The notes under the pieces were generated by a model that was not told the DNA's origin, made no database searches, and saw only the letters and a list, made by a program, of their open reading frames with translations. Below, piece by piece: positions 25,255 to 32,836 of a stretch of 64,000 bases of DNA. Every line of letters begins with the position of its first letter. Positions within the stretch are counted from its first letter, which is position 1. A program made the position numbers and the translations under genes. The stretch comes from Streptomyces sp. NBC_01716 (GTDB lineage Bacteria; Actinomycetota; Actinomycetes; Streptomycetales; Streptomycetaceae): contig NZ_CP109181.1 of assembly GCF_036248275.1 (NCBI RefSeq), positions 6,572,001 to 6,636,000 of the forward strand, written 5' to 3'.

Positions 25255-26196
25255 ATGGGACTCACCATCGGCGTCGACATCGGCGGCACGAAGATCGCGG
25301 CGGGCGTGGTCGACGAAGAGGGCACGATTCTCGATACGCATCAGGTGCCCACCCCGCCGACCGCCGAAGGCATCGTCGACGCGATCTGCGCGGCGGTGTC
25401 CGGGGCCGGCAAGGGACACGACATCGAGGCCGTCGGCATCGGCGCCGCCGGTTACGTGGACGACAAGCGCGCCACCGTTCTGTTCGCGCCGAACATCGAC
25501 TGGCGTCACGAACCGCTCAAGGACAAGGTCGAGCAGCGGGTCGGTATGCAGGTCGTGGTGGAGAACGACGCGAACGCGGCGGCCTGGGGCGAGTACAAGT
25601 TCGGGGCCGGACAGGGCCACGACGACGTCATCTGCATCACGCTCGGCACCGGGCTGGGCGGCGGCATCATCATCGGCAACAAACTGCGCCGGGGACGCTT
25701 CGGTGTGGCGGCGGAATTCGGCCATATCCGGGTCGTGCCCGACGGGTTGCTCTGCGGCTGCGGCAGCCAGGGCTGCTGGGAGCAGTACGCGTCGGGGCGC
25801 GCCCTCGTCAGATACGCGAAGCAACGCGCCAACGCCACCCCCGAGAACGCGGAGATATTGCTGCGTCTCGGCGACGGCACACCCGACGGCATCGAGGGCA
25901 AGCACGTCAGCGCCGCCGCCCGCGAGGGCGACCCGGTGGCCGTCGACTCCTTCCGGGAGCTGGCCCGTTGGGCCGGTGCGGGCCTGGCCGACCTGGCCTC
26001 GCTCTTCGACCCGTCGGCTTTCATCGTCGGCGGTGGCGTGTCGGACGAGGGCGAACTGGTCCTCGACCCGATCCGCAAGTCCTTCCGCCGCTGGCTGATC
26101 GGCGGGCAGTGGCGCCCGCACGCGCAGGTCCTCGCCGCCCAACTGGGCGGCAAGGCCGGGCTGGTGGGGGCCGCGGACCTGGCCCGCCAGGGCTGA
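25255..26196 (+). CDS. glk: ROK-family glucokinase
   Basis: This 313-residue sugar kinase starts MGLTIGVDIGGTKIAAGVV with the phosphate-1 motif. VENDANAAAWGE contains the catalytic Asp. The ROK signature continues as ITLGTGLGGGIIIGN, and the zinc-binding CGCGSQGCWEQ lies near residue 166. It phosphorylates glucose with ATP and in Streptomyces is central to glucose repression. The start has GAGGG 6 nt upstream; a TACGGT -10-like box lies near 25211. It is the partner of the DUF5304 gene. Confidence 0.96.
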   Translation: MGLTIGVDIGGTKIAAGVVDEEGTILDTHQVPTPPTAEGIVDAICAAVSGAGKGHDIEAVGIGAAGYVDDKRATVLFAPNIDWRHEPLKDKVEQRVGMQVVVENDANAAAWGEYKFGAGQGHDDVICITLGTGLGGGIIIGNKLRRGRFGVAAEFGHIRVVPDGLLCGCGSQGCWEQYASGRALVRYAKQRANATPENAEILLRLGDGTPDGIEGKHVSAAAREGDPVAVDSFRELARWAGAGLADLASLFDPSAFIVGGGVSDEGELVLDPIRKSFRRWLIGGQWRPHAQVLAAQLGGKAGLVGAADLARQG

Positions 26197-26288
26197 GCCG
26201 TACCGGTCCCGTACGGAATCACGTACGGGCCAGGCAATCGGGATGATCACGCCCGCCGTGCCCCTCGGGGGTGCGGCGGGCGTTGGCC

Positions 26289-26294
26289 TATCGT
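26289..26294 (+). promoter_or_regulatory. -10 element TATCGT, leaderless start
   Basis: TATCGT ends 6 nt before GTG 26301, the proposed first base of both the mRNA and the EEP-family gene. Confidence 0.5.
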
Positions 26295-26300
26295 GGTCCG

Positions 26301-27086
26301 GTGACAATTCCGGTGAGTGGACAGGGTGGACCCGTCCCCATGATTTCGCTGCCCGACTCCCGTACCGAGCCTGATGGTTCGGCCGTGATCCGTGTGCTCA
26401 GCTACAACGTCCGCTCCATGCGCGACGACTGCGATGCGCTGGCCCGGGTGATCCGCGCCTGCGAGCCCGATCTGGTCTTCGTCCAGGAGGCGCCGCGCTT
26501 CTTCCGCTGGCGCAAGCGCGCCGCGTGGCTGGCGGCCCGGACGGATCTCGTCGTCCTCAGTGGCGGCGGTACGGCCGCGGGACCTCTGCTGCTGTGCTCG
26601 CTGCGCGCCACGGTGGAGCGTACGCAGGACGTACTGCTGCCGCTCACGCCGGGGCTGCACCGGCGCGGCTTCGCCACGGCCGTCGTACGGATCGGCGGCG
26701 CCCGTATCGGGCTGCTCAGCTGCCATCTGAGCCTCCAGGCGGACGAACGCCTCGCCCAGGCCGGGATGCTGCTCGACCGCGTCGGGGCGATGGACGTGCC
26801 GCACGCGGTGGTGGCCGGCGACCTCAACGACCGGCCCCAGGGGCGTTCGTTCCGGCGGATCGCCAAGGAACTCCAGGACTGCTGGGCGGTCAAGCCCTGG
26901 GGGAGCGAGTACACCTCGACGCCCGCCGATCCGCGTCAGCGTATCGACGCGGTCTTCGCGACCGAGGGCGTCGAAGTGCTGGGCTGCGGAGTGCCGTTGG
27001 GGCTGCCGGGCATCGCGGAGAGCGACCTGCGGGCGGCCACGGATCACCTTCCGGTGCTGGCCGCCCTGCGCGTGCCCGCGTCCTGA
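26301..27086 (+). CDS. Endonuclease/exonuclease/phosphatase family hydrolase
   Basis: This 261-residue protein shows the EEP fold motifs: RVLSYNVRSM, VFVQEAP with the metal-binding Glu, VVAGDLNDRPQG with the Asp/Asn pair, and ATDHLPVLA with the final Asp-His. Members include nucleases and phospholipid/inositol phosphatases; which activity applies is not visible. There is no signal peptide, so it is probably cytoplasmic. GTG 26301 is chosen by the -10 spacing; ATG 26340 is an alternative without a binding site. It is a single gene. Confidence 0.85.
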   Translation: MTIPVSGQGGPVPMISLPDSRTEPDGSAVIRVLSYNVRSMRDDCDALARVIRACEPDLVFVQEAPRFFRWRKRAAWLAARTDLVVLSGGGTAAGPLLLCSLRATVERTQDVLLPLTPGLHRRGFATAVVRIGGARIGLLSCHLSLQADERLAQAGMLLDRVGAMDVPHAVVAGDLNDRPQGRSFRRIAKELQDCWAVKPWGSEYTSTPADPRQRIDAVFATEGVEVLGCGVPLGLPGIAESDLRAATDHLPVLAALRVPAS

Positions 27087-27165
27087 ACGCCGCCTCCGGG
27101 CAAGGGTCCTGACCTCGCCTCAGATCCGACGGGGCATCAGGCCCACGCCCTTCAGGGCTCCTTGT

Positions 27166-27918
27166 TCAGACGACCGCGCCGCGGCCCGGATCGTCGTTCT
27201 CCTCGTCGTCCTGCTGCATCCGCGCCACCAGCGTGACGAAACCGCCCAGGAAGCCGCCGATACAGACCGTCGTCAGCCACCAGGTCATCTCCCACTGCAA
27301 CAGCACCGCGAGGAGCATGAGCACCGGGCCGCCGATCACCGCGAGCCAGGCGAACTTGGCCGTGACGTCGGCCTCCGGCAGCGGCGGCGGCTCCGGCGGT
27401 ACGAAATGGCCCTCGTCGCTGTCGTCGAGGTCGTCCTCGCCGGGCTCCGCCACCGAGTAGTCGCGCGGCCCCCCGCCGGCGACGCCGGGCGCGAAGACGA
27501 TCGAGCCGCCGAGCGAGGGCTTGTCCGGCTTGTCGAACTTGCTCGGTTTGACCGGATCGCCGGTCTCGGTGTCCGGCCGGCGCTCGGGCGTCGGCGCCAC
27601 GGCGGATTCGGCGTCGGCGGCGCCCGGACCGGCGCCCGGACCGGTGCCCGACCCTGCCTCCGGCCTCGTCTCCGGTCCCGCTTCCGACCGGTTCACCGGC
27701 CCGAGGTCCGCCTTCGTGGTCCCGGACCCCTTGTCCTTGGGCGGTGCCGGCTCGGAGCTGTTCCGGTCGCTCTCCAGCAGCGCCAGATCCTCGACCGACT
27801 TGAAGGGCTTGGCACCCGGCGGATCGGCCGGCTCCTCGCCGTAACCCGCGACGATCGCCGCCCACGCGGCGTCCTCGTCGATCGGCTGCGGCTCACGGTC
27901 CGCGTCATGCTCAGCCAC
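27166..27918 (-). CDS. Hypothetical protein with long acidic/Pro-rich region and two C-terminal membrane helices
   Basis: This 250-residue protein is hydrophilic for about 185 residues, rich in Glu, Asp, Gly, Pro and Ser, with repetitive GPGAGPGAAD-like stretches. Two transmembrane helices follow near residues 190-212 and 216-236, then a short charged tail. The GTG start at 27918 has GGGGAG upstream and overlaps the end of the alpha/beta hydrolase gene by 8 nt, so it is the second gene of an operon. The N-terminal part is probably cytoplasmic and disordered. I do not recognise a functional family. Confidence 0.7.
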   Translation of the reverse strand: MAEHDADREPQPIDEDAAWAAIVAGYGEEPADPPGAKPFKSVEDLALLESDRNSSEPAPPKDKGSGTTKADLGPVNRSEAGPETRPEAGSGTGPGAGPGAADAESAVAPTPERRPDTETGDPVKPSKFDKPDKPSLGGSIVFAPGVAGGGPRDYSVAEPGEDDLDDSDEGHFVPPEPPPLPEADVTAKFAWLAVIGGPVLMLLAVLLQWEMTWWLTTVCIGGFLGGFVTLVARMQQDDEENDDPGRGAVV

Positions 27919-28690
27919 CGGTTGTGCTCCCCTTCTTCCCGACGATCGGAGCGAGTCGGCCGATGAACGCGTGGCTCTCCTCGAAAATCCGCTCCGCATC
28001 GTGGTCCAACGTCGCCACGTGGTAGCTCTGTTCCAGAATGACTTCACGGATGTCCGTCGACGAGACCCGGCCGAGGATCCTGGCCGAGTCGGCCGGGGGC
28101 ACGACATGGTCCTGGGGGCTGCGCATCAGCAGCAGCGGCTGGGTGACCTGGGGCAGCTCACCGTCCACCAGCCGGAAGAAGTTCCGCAGGGAGTGCGCGG
28201 AGTGCAGCGGCACCCGGTCGTAACCGATCTCCTCGCTGCCCGGCAGCGCGATGTCGCTGCGCAGACCCTTTGTCGTCCGGACGAGGTGACGGGCGACCGG
28301 CAGGGCGTACGCCGAAAGGCCGTGCACCTTGTTCCCCGGGTTGACGACCGCGACGCCGGTGACGGCGTGCCCGTGCTTGGCGGCGAGGCGCAGCGCCAGC
28401 GTCCCGCCCATGGAGAGACCGAAGACGAAGACCTGCTCGCACCGCTCGGCGATCTCCCGCAGCGCGCGGTCCACCTCCGCGTACCAGTCCTGCCAGCCGG
28501 TGATCTGCATGTCCTCCCAGCGCGTGCCGTGCCCGGGGAGCAGCGGCAGCGACACCGTGAGATCCCGGGCGGCCAGATACTCGGCCCAGGGGCGCAGCGA
28601 CTGCGGGGAACCGGTGAATCCATGGCAGAGGAGGACGCCGACAGCTCCGCCCTCGTGGCGGTACGGCTCGGCTCCAGGAAGGACCGGCAC
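27911..28690 (-). CDS. Alpha/beta hydrolase (carboxylesterase / monoacylglycerol lipase type)
   Basis: This 259-residue enzyme has the oxyanion segment LLCHGFTGSP, nucleophile elbow VFGLSMGG and C-terminal catalytic region SPQDHVVPP with Asp and QSYHVATLDHD with His. This resembles Est30-like carboxylesterases and monoacylglycerol lipases. There is no signal peptide. GTG 28690 has AGGAGA 5 nt upstream. It is the first gene of a two-gene unit with the membrane hypothetical and is divergent from plsC, which hints at lipid metabolism. Confidence 0.9.
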   Translation of the reverse strand: MPVLPGAEPYRHEGGAVGVLLCHGFTGSPQSLRPWAEYLAARDLTVSLPLLPGHGTRWEDMQITGWQDWYAEVDRALREIAERCEQVFVFGLSMGGTLALRLAAKHGHAVTGVAVVNPGNKVHGLSAYALPVARHLVRTTKGLRSDIALPGSEEIGYDRVPLHSAHSLRNFFRLVDGELPQVTQPLLLMRSPQDHVVPPADSARILGRVSSTDIREVILEQSYHVATLDHDAERIFEESHAFIGRLAPIVGKKGSTTGG

Positions 28691-28835
28691 AGGGTCTCCT
28701 GTTCGTCAGTCTCGAAGTGGTACTTCACCGTACGCGACCGGACCGACACCGACCAGAGCCGTCGGCGCCCCGGGACGGAACCACCGCGTCCCCCGCGGGT
28801 TAAGGTGCGTCGACAGCACACAGGAGGCACCCGAG

Positions 28836-29579
28836 TTGATCTACCGCGCGATGAAGTTCTCCATCGGAGGGCCGCTCAAGCTTGCGTTCAGACCTTGGGT
28901 GGAGGGCATCGAGCACATCCCCGATGACGGGCCCGCGATCCTCGCCAGCAACCATCTCTCGTTCTCCGACTCCTTCTTCCTTCCCGCGGTCCTGAGCCGG
29001 AAGGTGACCTTCATCGCCAAGGCGGAGTACTTCACATCGCCGGGCGTGAAGGGCCGGCTCACGGCCGCGTTCTTCAAGGGCGTCGGTCAGCTGCCGGTGG
29101 ACCGCTCCGGCGCGCGCGGCGCGGGCGAGGCGGCCATCAAGAGCGGCATAGCGGTCCTGCGGAGCGGTGAACTCTTCGGTATCTACCCCGAGGGCACCAG
29201 GTCGCCCGACGGACGGCTCTACCGGGGCAAGCCGGGCGGCCTGGCGCGCGTGGCGCTCGCCTCCGGCGCGCCCGTGATCCCGGTCGCCATGATCGACACG
29301 GAGAAGATCCAGCCGCCGGGCACGGTGATGCCGAAGCTGATGCGGCCGGGCATCAGGATCGGGCGACCGCTGGACTTCAGCCGGTATCAAGGCATGGAGA
29401 ACGACCGTTTCATCCTGCGTTCGCTGACCGACGAAGTCATGTACGAGATCATGAAGCTGTCCGGTCAGGAGTACGTCGACATCTACGCGACGGCCGCCAA
29501 GCGCAAGATCGCCGAAGAGGCGAAGGCGGCGAAGACGGCGAAACCGCTCAAGCCCGGGAAGACGGAGCAGCCGGGGTAG
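28836..29579 (+). CDS. plsC: 1-acyl-sn-glycerol-3-phosphate acyltransferase
   Basis: This 247-residue PlsC-family protein makes phosphatidic acid. The catalytic block is SNHLSFSDSFF (HxxxxD form), with GQLPVDRSG and the acceptor-binding YPEGTRSPDG further on. A basic Lys/Ala-rich tail (AKAAKTAKPLKPGK) ends the protein. The start is TTG 28836, with AGGAGG 8 nt upstream; the first ATG, 28851, has none. A TAAGGT box at 28801 could be the -10 region. macS follows 35 nt after its stop. Confidence 0.91.
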   Translation: MIYRAMKFSIGGPLKLAFRPWVEGIEHIPDDGPAILASNHLSFSDSFFLPAVLSRKVTFIAKAEYFTSPGVKGRLTAAFFKGVGQLPVDRSGARGAGEAAIKSGIAVLRSGELFGIYPEGTRSPDGRLYRGKPGGLARVALASGAPVIPVAMIDTEKIQPPGTVMPKLMRPGIRIGRPLDFSRYQGMENDRFILRSLTDEVMYEIMKLSGQEYVDIYATAAKRKIAEEAKAAKTAKPLKPGKTEQPG

Positions 29580-29614
29580 GCGGGACGGACGGGACCGGGG
29601 GGTTGGGGAAACAC

Positions 29615-30859
29615 ATGGCCGGACGCGAACGGGTCGTACGGATGTCGGTCGAGCAGCCGCTGTGGCGCGCGCTCACCGCGTACCGCCTGCTGACCATGGT
29701 CTACGCCGTCCTGATCGCCGCCTTCGCGCGCGACAAGTTCGAGCGCCCCTGGCTCGCCGCCGGCTACCTCGCCCTCCTCGTCGTCTGGACGGTCGCCACG
29801 CTGCCCAAGGTGGCCAACGCCGTCAGCTGCACCAAGCGCTTCCTCGGCGTCGACCTCACCATCGCGCTCGCCGGCGTCCTGCTCACCTCGGTCGTCGACG
29901 TGCAGGCCCGGCACGAGGACGGCCCCACCCTGCCGAGCATATGGACCGCAGGCGCCGTCCTCGCCTTCGCTGTCAAGGGCGGCTGGCGCTGGGCGGCCTT
30001 CGCCTCCTCGCTGGTCGCCGTCGCCAACCTGGTCGGGCGCGGCAACCCCAGCCGGGACACCCTGCACAACGTGCTGCTCGTCTGGGTCGCGTCCATCGCG
30101 ATCGGCTACATCGTGGAGGTCGCCCGCGCCTCCGAACGCACCCTGGCGCGCGCCCTGGAGATCGAGGCGGCGACCCGCGAACGCGAGCGGCTGGCGCGCG
30201 ACATCCACGACAGCGTGCTCCAGGTCCTGGCCATGGTGCAGCGGCGCGGCACCGCGCTCGGGGGCGAGGCGGCGGAGCTGGGCCGGATGGCCGGGGAGCA
30301 GGAGGTCGCCCTGCGCACCCTGGTCTCCAGCGGCCTCGTGCCCCCCACGCGCGCCTCCGAGGACGCCTCGCTGGGCGCGGTGGTGCGTCACGTCGACGAC
30401 GCGGAGTACGGCGCGGAGGGGCGGGGACCCGGGGACGACTGCGGCCCCGACGGGGCCGAGTTGTGGGATCTGCGTACGCTGCTGGCGCCGTTCTCCGGCT
30501 CGGCGGTGACACTCGCCGAGCCGGGTGCTCCCGTCCTGCTCCGGCCCGCGGCGGCCAGGGAACTGGCCGCGGCCGTCAACGCCGCCCTGGACAATGTCCG
30601 TCAGCACGCGGGCGACGGCGCGCGGTCCTGGATCCTGGTCGAGGACTCACCGGACGAGGTGGTCGTGACCGTCAGGGACGACGGCCCGGGTATCCCGGAG
30701 GGGCGTCTCGCCCAGGCGGAGGGGGAGGGACGTCTCGGTGTCGCGCTCTCGATCCGGGGGCGGCTGCGGGAGTTGGGCGGTACGGCCGAGCTGATCTCGG
30801 TTCCCGGCCAGGGCACGGAAGTCGAGTTGAAGGTTCCACGGGGGAAGGCGGAGCGATGA
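29615..30859 (+). CDS. macS: MacS-type sensor histidine kinase
   Basis: This 414-residue membrane kinase has about six helices in residues 10-165 with a PspC-like/short-loop sensor. The dimerisation/phosphotransfer region RERERLARDIHDSVLQ carries the His of the HisKA_3 class, and the ATPase domain shows NAALDNVRQHAG and DDGPGIP. The next gene, overlapping by ATGA, is its NarL-type regulator. The position beside pfkA and plsC fits MacRS of S. coelicolor (SCO2120/SCO2121 as I recall), reported to affect morphology and antibiotic production. The signal is unknown; no large extracellular domain is present. ATG 29615 has GGGGA upstream. Confidence 0.87.
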   Translation: MAGRERVVRMSVEQPLWRALTAYRLLTMVYAVLIAAFARDKFERPWLAAGYLALLVVWTVATLPKVANAVSCTKRFLGVDLTIALAGVLLTSVVDVQARHEDGPTLPSIWTAGAVLAFAVKGGWRWAAFASSLVAVANLVGRGNPSRDTLHNVLLVWVASIAIGYIVEVARASERTLARALEIEAATRERERLARDIHDSVLQVLAMVQRRGTALGGEAAELGRMAGEQEVALRTLVSSGLVPPTRASEDASLGAVVRHVDDAEYGAEGRGPGDDCGPDGAELWDLRTLLAPFSGSAVTLAEPGAPVLLRPAAARELAAAVNAALDNVRQHAGDGARSWILVEDSPDEVVVTVRDDGPGIPEGRLAQAEGEGRLGVALSIRGRLRELGGTAELISVPGQGTEVELKVPRGKAER

Positions 30860-31578
30860 GCGAGCAGACGGAGAAGAACGAGCGCGGCGAGGGCGGCGGC
30901 GCGGACGGCGCCGTGGCAGGACCGACGCGCGTGATGGTGGTCGACGACCACCCCATGTGGCGCGACGCCGTCGCCCGCGACCTCACCGAGGCCGGCTTCG
31001 ACGTGGTGGCGACGGCCGGCGACGGCCCTCAGGCGGTGCGCCGCGCGACGGCCACCACCCCCGACGTGATCGTCCTCGACCTCAACCTGCCCGGCATGCC
31101 CGGTGTCCAGGTCTGCAAGGAACTGGTCGGCTCCCAGCCCGGCCTGCGGGTCCTGGTCCTCTCGGCGAGCGGCGAGCACGCCGACGTACTCGAAGCGGTG
31201 AAGTCCGGCGCCACCGGCTATCTGCTGAAGTCGGCCAGCACGGCCGAGCTGACGGACGCCGTACGGCGCACCGCCGTCGGCGACCCGGTCTTCACTCCCG
31301 GACTCGCCGGACTGGTCCTCGGCGAGTACCGCAGGCTCGCCTCGGAGCCCGCCCCCGCCGCGTCCGACGAGCCCAAGGCGCCCCAACTGACCGACCGCGA
31401 GACCGAGGTGCTGCGCCTGGTCGCCAAGGGGCTCTCGTACAAGCAGATCGCCGAGCGCCTGGTCATCTCGCACCGCACGGTGCAGAACCACGTACAGAAC
31501 ACCCTCGGCAAGCTCCAGCTGCACAACCGCGTGGAGCTGGTGCGGTACGCGATCGAGCGCGGCCTCGACGACGTGTGA
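30856..31578 (+). CDS. macR: MacR-type LuxR/NarL response regulator
   Basis: This 240-residue regulator has a receiver domain (about 25-145) with MVVDDHPMWRD, VIVLDLNLPGMPG (phospho-Asp) and GYLLKSAS (Lys). The C-terminal LuxR helix-turn-helix reads LTDRETEVLRLVAKGLSYKQ and HRTVQNHVQNTLGKL. The first 24 residues are a Gly/Glu-rich extension. It overlaps macS by ATGA. All phosphorylation residues are intact, so it is a normal two-component regulator. Confidence 0.9.
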   Translation: MSEQTEKNERGEGGGADGAVAGPTRVMVVDDHPMWRDAVARDLTEAGFDVVATAGDGPQAVRRATATTPDVIVLDLNLPGMPGVQVCKELVGSQPGLRVLVLSASGEHADVLEAVKSGATGYLLKSASTAELTDAVRRTAVGDPVFTPGLAGLVLGEYRRLASEPAPAASDEPKAPQLTDRETEVLRLVAKGLSYKQIAERLVISHRTVQNHVQNTLGKLQLHNRVELVRYAIERGLDDV

Positions 31579-31734
31579 CGCGCCGCCGGCGCGCCGTGCG
31601 CACCACCGCCGATCGGCAACCGCCCCTCACCGCCCTCTGGTGTTACGGAAATGACCCTGCGCACCATGCCGGGGTGACCTGTGTCACTCAGGCGTGGCTC
31701 AGGTGCGTCACCGACGGCGAAGGGAAGTGTTTCC

Positions 31735-32763
31735 ATGCGGGTCGGAGTATTGACCGGGGGCGGCGACTGCCCAGGGCTCAACGCGGTCATTCGAGGCATC
31801 GTACGCAAAGGCGTCCAGGAGTACGGGTACGAGTTCACCGGCTTCCGGGACGGCTGGCGCGGACCGCTGGAAGGCGACACCGTACGGCTCGACATCCCCA
31901 CCGTGCGGGGCATCCTGCCCCGCGGTGGCACCATCCTCGGATCCTCACGCACCAATCCACTCAAGGCGGCCGACGGCATCCGCCGGATCAAGGAGAACCT
32001 CGCGGACGGCGGGGTCGACGCGCTCATCGTGATCGGCGGCGAGGACACCCTGGGCGTGGCGGCCCAGCTCTCCGACGAACACGACGTGCCCTGTGTCGGC
32101 GTGCCGAAGACCATTGACAACGACCTCTCGGCCACCGACTACACCTTCGGATTCGACACGGCGGTCGGCATCGCGACCGAGGCCATCGACCGCCTCCACA
32201 CCACCGCCGAGTCGCACATGCGCGTCCTCGTCTGCGAGGTGATGGGGCGGCACGCGGGCTGGATCGCCCTGCACTCGGGTCTCGCGGGCGGCGCGAACGT
32301 CATCCTCATCCCGGAACAGCGCTTCGACATCGACCAGGTCTGCGCCTGGGTGACCTCCCGTTTCAAGGCCTCCTACGCGCCCATAGTGGTCATCGCCGAG
32401 GGCGCGATGCCCAAGGACGGCGAGGTGATTCTCAAGGACGGGACGCTGGACTCCTTCGGCCATGTCCGGCTGTCGGGTGTCGGCGAGTGGCTCGCCAAGG
32501 AGATCGAGAAGCGCACCGGCAAGGAGGCGCGGACCACGGTCCTCGGGCATGTGCAGCGCGGTGGTACGCCCAGCGCGTTCGACCGGTGGCTGGCCACGCG
32601 TTTCGGGCTGCACGCGATCGAGGCCGTGAAGGACGGCGACTTCGGCAAGATGGTCGCCCTGCGCGGCACGGACATCGTGCGCGTCCCGATCTCGGAGGCG
32701 ATAGCGGAACTCAAGACGGTCCAGCCGGAGCTTTACAAAGAAGTCGGCGTCTTCTTCGGCTGA
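31735..32763 (+). CDS. pfkA: 6-phosphofructokinase, with PPi-type residues
   Basis: This 342-residue enzyme starts MRVGVLTGGGDCPGLN and carries PKTIDNDL, MGRHAGW and HVQRGGTPSAFDR, all PfkA motifs. The nucleotide loop reads GGEDTLG with Asp at residue 104, and Lys125 precedes TIDND (Gly104 and Gly124 in E. coli). Asp plus Lys at these sites is the pattern of pyrophosphate-dependent enzymes, yet S. coelicolor PFKs of this group have been reported as ATP enzymes, so donor use needs testing. AAGGGA lies about 8 nt before the ATG. It is the same neighbour of macRS as in S. coelicolor. Confidence 0.94.
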   Translation: MRVGVLTGGGDCPGLNAVIRGIVRKGVQEYGYEFTGFRDGWRGPLEGDTVRLDIPTVRGILPRGGTILGSSRTNPLKAADGIRRIKENLADGGVDALIVIGGEDTLGVAAQLSDEHDVPCVGVPKTIDNDLSATDYTFGFDTAVGIATEAIDRLHTTAESHMRVLVCEVMGRHAGWIALHSGLAGGANVILIPEQRFDIDQVCAWVTSRFKASYAPIVVIAEGAMPKDGEVILKDGTLDSFGHVRLSGVGEWLAKEIEKRTGKEARTTVLGHVQRGGTPSAFDRWLATRFGLHAIEAVKDGDFGKMVALRGTDIVRVPISEAIAELKTVQPELYKEVGVFFG

Positions 32764-32785
32764 CCGGTCACCGATCACCGGCCAT

Positions 32786-32819
32786 GGCCGTACGTACGCG
32801 CGGTGGCGTACGTACGGCC
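32786..32819. terminator. Bidirectional terminator between pfkA and anthranilate synthase
   Basis: A perfect 14-bp inverted repeat, GGCCGTACGTACGC (32786-32799) with its complement (32806-32819), has a 6-nt loop and lies between two convergent genes. Confidence 0.85.
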
Positions 32820-32836
32820 AGCCGCCGGCCGGCCGG

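Noticed and set aside
21923..29579. Defence or toxin-antitoxin island
   Set aside because: The phosphoesterase, EEP hydrolase and alpha/beta hydrolase are housekeeping-type singletons with normal codon use and no defence partners.
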